From Microbacterium sp. cx-55 (GTDB lineage: Bacteria > Actinomycetota > Actinomycetes > Actinomycetales > Microbacteriaceae): 64,000 bases of DNA. How positions within the stretch are numbered: position 1 is the first letter of the stretch; every line of letters begins with the position of its first letter. Shown piece after piece: positions 60,872 through 64,000 of the stretch. The position numbers were made by a program, and so were the translations under genes. The stretch is from positions 1,302,001 to 1,366,000 of the forward strand of contig NZ_CP088261.1 in NCBI RefSeq assembly GCF_021117345.1, in the 5' to 3' direction. The notes below the pieces were generated by a model. That model searched no databases, was not told where the DNA came from, and saw only the letters and a program-made list of their open reading frames with translations.

Positions 60872-61977
60872 GATCACTCCTCACCGCGGCGGCGATCTCG
60901 CTCGCCTTCACCCTGTTCCTGACCCCCGTCATCCTGCGGCTCTTCCGCAAGTGGGGATGGGGTCAGGTCATCCGCACCCCCGATGACGTCCGCAACCCCA
61001 ATCACGGTGCGAAGCGCGGAACGCCCACGATGGGCGGCGTCATCTTCATCGTCGGTACCCTCGTCGGTTACTTCATCGGGACGTACGCCGGAGGCAGCCC
61101 GCCCACCATCTCGGGGCTCCTCGTCATCTGGATGATGATCGGCTTCGGCCTGGTCGGGTTCATCGACGACTACATGAAGGTGCGCCGTCAGAACAGCCTC
61201 GGACTGAGCGGCTGGCGGAAGATCGTCGGGCAGGTGCTCGTCGTGGTGCCGTTCGGGATCGTCGCGCTGAACTTCCCGAACGCTGCTCAGCAGACGCCGG
61301 CGAGTCCGTACGTTTCACTGTTCCGCGACATCCCGGTGCTCTCGTTCATGGCTCTCGGCGTGGTCGTCGGATGGATTCTCTATCTGGCCTGGATCGCGTT
61401 CCTCGGCGTCGCGACCTCGAATTCCGTGAACGTCTCGGACGGCCTCGACGGCCTCGCCGGCGGCGCGGCGATCTTCGTGATCAGCGCCCAGGCCCTGATC
61501 TCGTTCTGGCAGTTCAAACAGCCCTGCGACCTCGAAGCGATCGAGCGTGGCCTGCAGGATGCCTGCTATCAGACGCGCGACCCGTTCGACCTGGCGATCA
61601 TCGCGGCCTCGTTCATCGGCGCGCTCGTCGGTTTCCTCTGGTGGAACGCGCCGAAGGCGAAGGTCTTCATGGGCGACGTCGGGTCGATGTCGATCGGCGG
61701 CGTCATCGCCGCGCTCGCGATCCTGACGCGCACCGAGGTGCTGCTCGCCGTCATCGCGGGTGTCTACGTCGTCGCCTCCGGTTCGGTGATCCTGCAGCGC
61801 TTCTACTTCAAGCTGACCCGAGGCAAGCGGCTGTTCCTGATGAGTCCGCTCCATCACCACCTCGAGATGCGCGGTTGGCCCGAGATCACGATCGTCGTGC
61901 GGATGTGGATCATCGCGGGACTGCTCGCCCTCACCGGCGTCGGACTCTTCTACGTCGAATGGCTCGTGCGCTCATGA
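60868..61977 (+). CDS. mraY: Phospho-MurNAc-pentapeptide transferase
   Basis: This 369-residue enzyme with ten membrane segments transfers phospho-MurNAc-pentapeptide to undecaprenyl phosphate, making lipid I. It has GTPTMGGVIFI, the Asp pair in FIDDYMKVRRQNSLGL, NSVNVSDGLDGLAGG, MGDVGSMSIGG and the HHHLEMRGW loop. It overlaps murD as ATGA. Confidence 0.97.
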   Translation: MRSLLTAAAISLAFTLFLTPVILRLFRKWGWGQVIRTPDDVRNPNHGAKRGTPTMGGVIFIVGTLVGYFIGTYAGGSPPTISGLLVIWMMIGFGLVGFIDDYMKVRRQNSLGLSGWRKIVGQVLVVVPFGIVALNFPNAAQQTPASPYVSLFRDIPVLSFMALGVVVGWILYLAWIAFLGVATSNSVNVSDGLDGLAGGAAIFVISAQALISFWQFKQPCDLEAIERGLQDACYQTRDPFDLAIIAASFIGALVGFLWWNAPKAKVFMGDVGSMSIGGVIAALAILTRTEVLLAVIAGVYVVASGSVILQRFYFKLTRGKRLFLMSPLHHHLEMRGWPEITIVVRMWIIAGLLALTGVGLFYVEWLVRS

Positions 61978-63518
61978 GTGCCGAGCGCCTCGACGCGCTG
62001 ACGAGCTGGCACGCGGACTGGGCCGGGCTCCGGGTGGTCGTGCTCGGCCTCTCGGTGACCGGCTTCTCGGTCGCCGACACGCTCGCCGAGCTCGGCGCCG
62101 ACGTGCTCGTGGTCAGCGAGCGCGCCGACGAGGAATACGCACGGCTCCTGCCGGTCATCGGTGCGGGCCTGTGGACGGGAGCGCTCGACGCGGTGCCGGC
62201 GGAGATCCTCGCGCACCGCCCCGAGCTCGTCATCGCGTCACCGGGCTTCCCCCCGTCGCATCCGGTGATCCGGTGGGCGCAGGATGCCGGGGTCGCGCTC
62301 TGGGGCGATATCGAACTCGCCTGGCGGGTGCGCGACAAGGTCGTGCGGCCGGACGGCACGCCAGCCGACTGGGTGCTGATCACGGGTACGAACGGAAAGA
62401 CCACGACGACGAGCCTCACGGCGACCATGCTCGTCGCCGGTGGCCTGCGTGCGGCACCCGTGGGGAACATCGGCGTGCCCGTGCTCGACGCCATCCGCGA
62501 CCCGGCGGGATTCGACGTGCTGGTCGTCGAACTCTCCAGCCACCAGCTCTGGTACCTCTCGCTGCAGACCGGCCCCCAGCCACTGTCGCCGCACGCGAGC
62601 GTGTGCCTGAACCTCGCGGAGGACCACTACGAATGGCACGGCTCTGCCGGGGCCTACCGCGACGCCAAAGCCGTCGTCTATCAGCACACCCGGGTCGCGT
62701 GCGTCTACAACAAGGCCGATGACGCGACCCGCGTGATGGTCGAGGATGCGGATGTGATCGAGGGTGCGCGGGCGATCGGGTTCGATCTCGGTGTGCCCGG
62801 GCCGAGCGACCTGGGACTCGTCGACGGCATCCTCGTCGATCGCGCGTTCCTGGACGACCGCCACACGAGCGCCCTGGAGCTCACGACGCTCACCGACCTC
62901 CGCGATCGCGGGCTCGGCGCCCCGCACGTCGTCGCGAACATCCTGGCGGCATCCGCTCTCGCCCGTTCGCTCGGGGTGTCGCCCGTCGACATCCGCCGCG
63001 CTCTGGCGGAGTTCCGTCTCGACCCGCATCGCATCGAGGTCGTCGCGGTCGCCGAGGGGATCACCTGGGTCGACGACTCGAAGGCCACGAACCCGCACGC
63101 CGCGGACTCCTCGCTCGCGGCCTATCCAGGGGCGATCTGGGTCGTGGGCGGACTTCTGAAAGGCGTCGACATCGGCGCGCTCGTTGCCGGACGCGGCAGC
63201 CGCGCCAAGGCGGCGATCGTGATCGGAGCGGAGCGTGGCGAGATCCTCGCGGCGTTCTCGCGACACGCGTCCGAGGTGCCCGTGTTCGAAGTCGATGCCA
63301 CGCAGACTGAGGACGTCATGGCTCAGGTCGTCGAACTGGCGATCGGGATCGCACGTGACGGGGACGTGGTTCTGCTCGCCCCCGCCGCCGCATCCTTCGA
63401 TCAGTTCGCCTCCTACGCCGACCGCGGCCGGCTCTTCGCGCAGGCGGTGCAGCGACGGATCGGAAGGGATGCGGGTGGTCGACACGACGAGGACCAGACC
63501 GGTCCCGCCGGAGCCTGA
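61974..63518 (+). CDS. murD: UDP-MurNAc-L-alanine:D-glutamate ligase
   Basis: This 514-residue ligase adds D-Glu to UDP-MurNAc-L-Ala. It has a Rossmann start (LRVVVLGLSVTGFSVADTL), the ATP loop TGTNGKTTTT at residues 137-146, an ELSSHQLWYL segment and the DDSKATNPHA motif. The frame is open far upstream, but ATG 61974 overlaps the mraY stop and gives the family start. Its last 44 bases overlap the ftsW start. Confidence 0.96.
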   Translation: MSAERLDALTSWHADWAGLRVVVLGLSVTGFSVADTLAELGADVLVVSERADEEYARLLPVIGAGLWTGALDAVPAEILAHRPELVIASPGFPPSHPVIRWAQDAGVALWGDIELAWRVRDKVVRPDGTPADWVLITGTNGKTTTTSLTATMLVAGGLRAAPVGNIGVPVLDAIRDPAGFDVLVVELSSHQLWYLSLQTGPQPLSPHASVCLNLAEDHYEWHGSAGAYRDAKAVVYQHTRVACVYNKADDATRVMVEDADVIEGARAIGFDLGVPGPSDLGLVDGILVDRAFLDDRHTSALELTTLTDLRDRGLGAPHVVANILAASALARSLGVSPVDIRRALAEFRLDPHRIEVVAVAEGITWVDDSKATNPHAADSSLAAYPGAIWVVGGLLKGVDIGALVAGRGSRAKAAIVIGAERGEILAAFSRHASEVPVFEVDATQTEDVMAQVVELAIGIARDGDVVLLAPAAASFDQFASYADRGRLFAQAVQRRIGRDAGGRHDEDQTGPAGA

Positions 63519-64000
63519 GCCCGGCTCTCGCCGCGGGCTCGCGGCACGCGTCTCGCTCGGCCGCGTGTTCGCGCCGGTGCCGAGCGAGTTCCTACTGATC
63601 GCCTCGACGGCGCTGCTGCTCACCGGTTTCGGGCTCGTGATGATCCTCTCCGCCACGTCGGCGACCGCGGAGGATGCCGGCGGCGGCCCCTACGACGCGG
63701 TACTCAAACAGGGCGTCTTCGCGATGATCGGCATCCCGCTGATGTTCCTGGCCTCCCGCATGCCGCTCACGTTCTGGAAGCGCATCGCCTGGCCCGCGCT
63801 GATCCTCGCGATCCTGTTCCAGATGCTCGTCTTCACGCCGCTGGGCGTGGAGAACGACGGAAACCAGAACTGGATCCGGATCGCGGGGCTGCAGGCGCAG
63901 CCGTCCGAATTCCTGAAGGTCACCCTCGCGCTCTGGCTCGGCTACGTGCTGTACCGCAAGAAGACCCTGCTCGCCGACTGGCGGCACGTCTTCATCCCCG
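63475..64000 (+). CDS. ftsW: Lipid II polymerase/SEDS protein FtsW, partial (5' end)
   Basis: The frame from GTG 63475 is open to the window end (about 175 residues). After a polar Pro/Arg cytoplasmic start (VVDTTRTRPVPPEPEPGSRRG) come SEDS membrane segments and the hallmark NQNWIRIAGLQAQPSEFLKV. FtsW polymerises septal glycan with FtsI. A GGAAGGGA site precedes the GTG. The start lies 44 bases inside murD, a longer overlap than the four-base joins elsewhere in the cluster. A slightly later start is possible. Confidence 0.92.
   Translation, partial: MVDTTRTRPVPPEPEPGSRRGLAARVSLGRVFAPVPSEFLLIASTALLLTGFGLVMILSATSATAEDAGGGPYDAVLKQGVFAMIGIPLMFLASRMPLTFWKRIAWPALILAILFQMLVFTPLGVENDGNQNWIRIAGLQAQPSEFLKVTLALWLGYVLYRKKTLLADWRHVFIP

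Noticed and set aside
1..64000. tRNA, rRNA, insertion sequences, prophage or integrated element boundaries
   Set aside because: The gaps between genes were read for cloverleaf arms, terminal inverted repeats with transposase frames, integrase genes and att-like duplications; none was found.

Overview
The window is about 70% GC, densely coded, and reads as chromosome of a Gram-positive actinobacterium, most likely Microbacteriaceae and probably Microbacterium. Supporting signs are the gene order shared with the mycobacterial pknL-idsA-mraZ-division block, a GarA/FtsR pair, class II DAHP synthase, many leaderless genes (a TANNNT -10 hexamer six or seven bases before the start codon), and strong over-use of the word GCATCC/GGATGC. 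The genus is inferred; no 16S or database search was possible.

Layout. 1-1.7 kb: a second-copy-like RNA polymerase alpha subunit gene outside any ribosomal-protein operon, behind a TetR regulator with a palindromic upstream site. 1.7-6.5 kb: a translationally coupled ferric-siderophore uptake operon (binding lipoprotein, two permeases, ATPase, siderophore reductase) behind a DtxR/IdeR-like box. 6.5-14 kb: accessory genes: MFS pump with divergent HTH regulator, a lower-GC NTF2-like protein, a CmtR-type metal sensor with a CDF exporter, an anchored hydrolase and small membrane proteins. 14-20 kb: envelope proteins, including an OmpA-domain lipoprotein with eight 17-residue repeats and a large DUF2207 protein. 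20-32.7 kb: DEAD-box helicase, MarR/MFS pair, FUSC protein, aldo/keto reductase, L,D-transpeptidase, GH5 cellulase, prepilin peptidase, BrkB protein, amidotransferase, CYTH protein.

32.7-43.4 kb is core metabolism and its control: lipoamide dehydrogenase, a CopC protein, the FHA protein GarA with two MerR regulators, an orphan ParA, pyruvate carboxylase, a MinD-like ATPase and peptide deformylase. 43.4-64 kb is the conserved actinobacterial block: acyl-CoA ligase, ROK kinase, acyltransferase, aroG, kinase PknL, a LysM hydrolase, the Rv2175c-type DNA-binding protein, a polyprenyl synthase, a DUF3040 protein, then mraZ-rsmH-ftsL-ftsI-murF-mraY-murD-ftsW. ftsW runs off the end. murE is missing from its usual place between ftsI and murF.

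How it works together. Iron uptake, thiophilic-metal efflux and multidrug efflux each sit beside their own regulator or operator. GarA (a brake on 2-oxoglutarate dehydrogenase), lipoamide dehydrogenase (its E3 subunit) and pyruvate carboxylase are central carbon control, and PknL is a kinase of the family that can phosphorylate GarA. The right end supplies peptidoglycan precursors and the septal synthase. No rRNA, tRNA, CRISPR array, insertion sequence or prophage was recognised, and no gap between genes exceeds about 200 bases.
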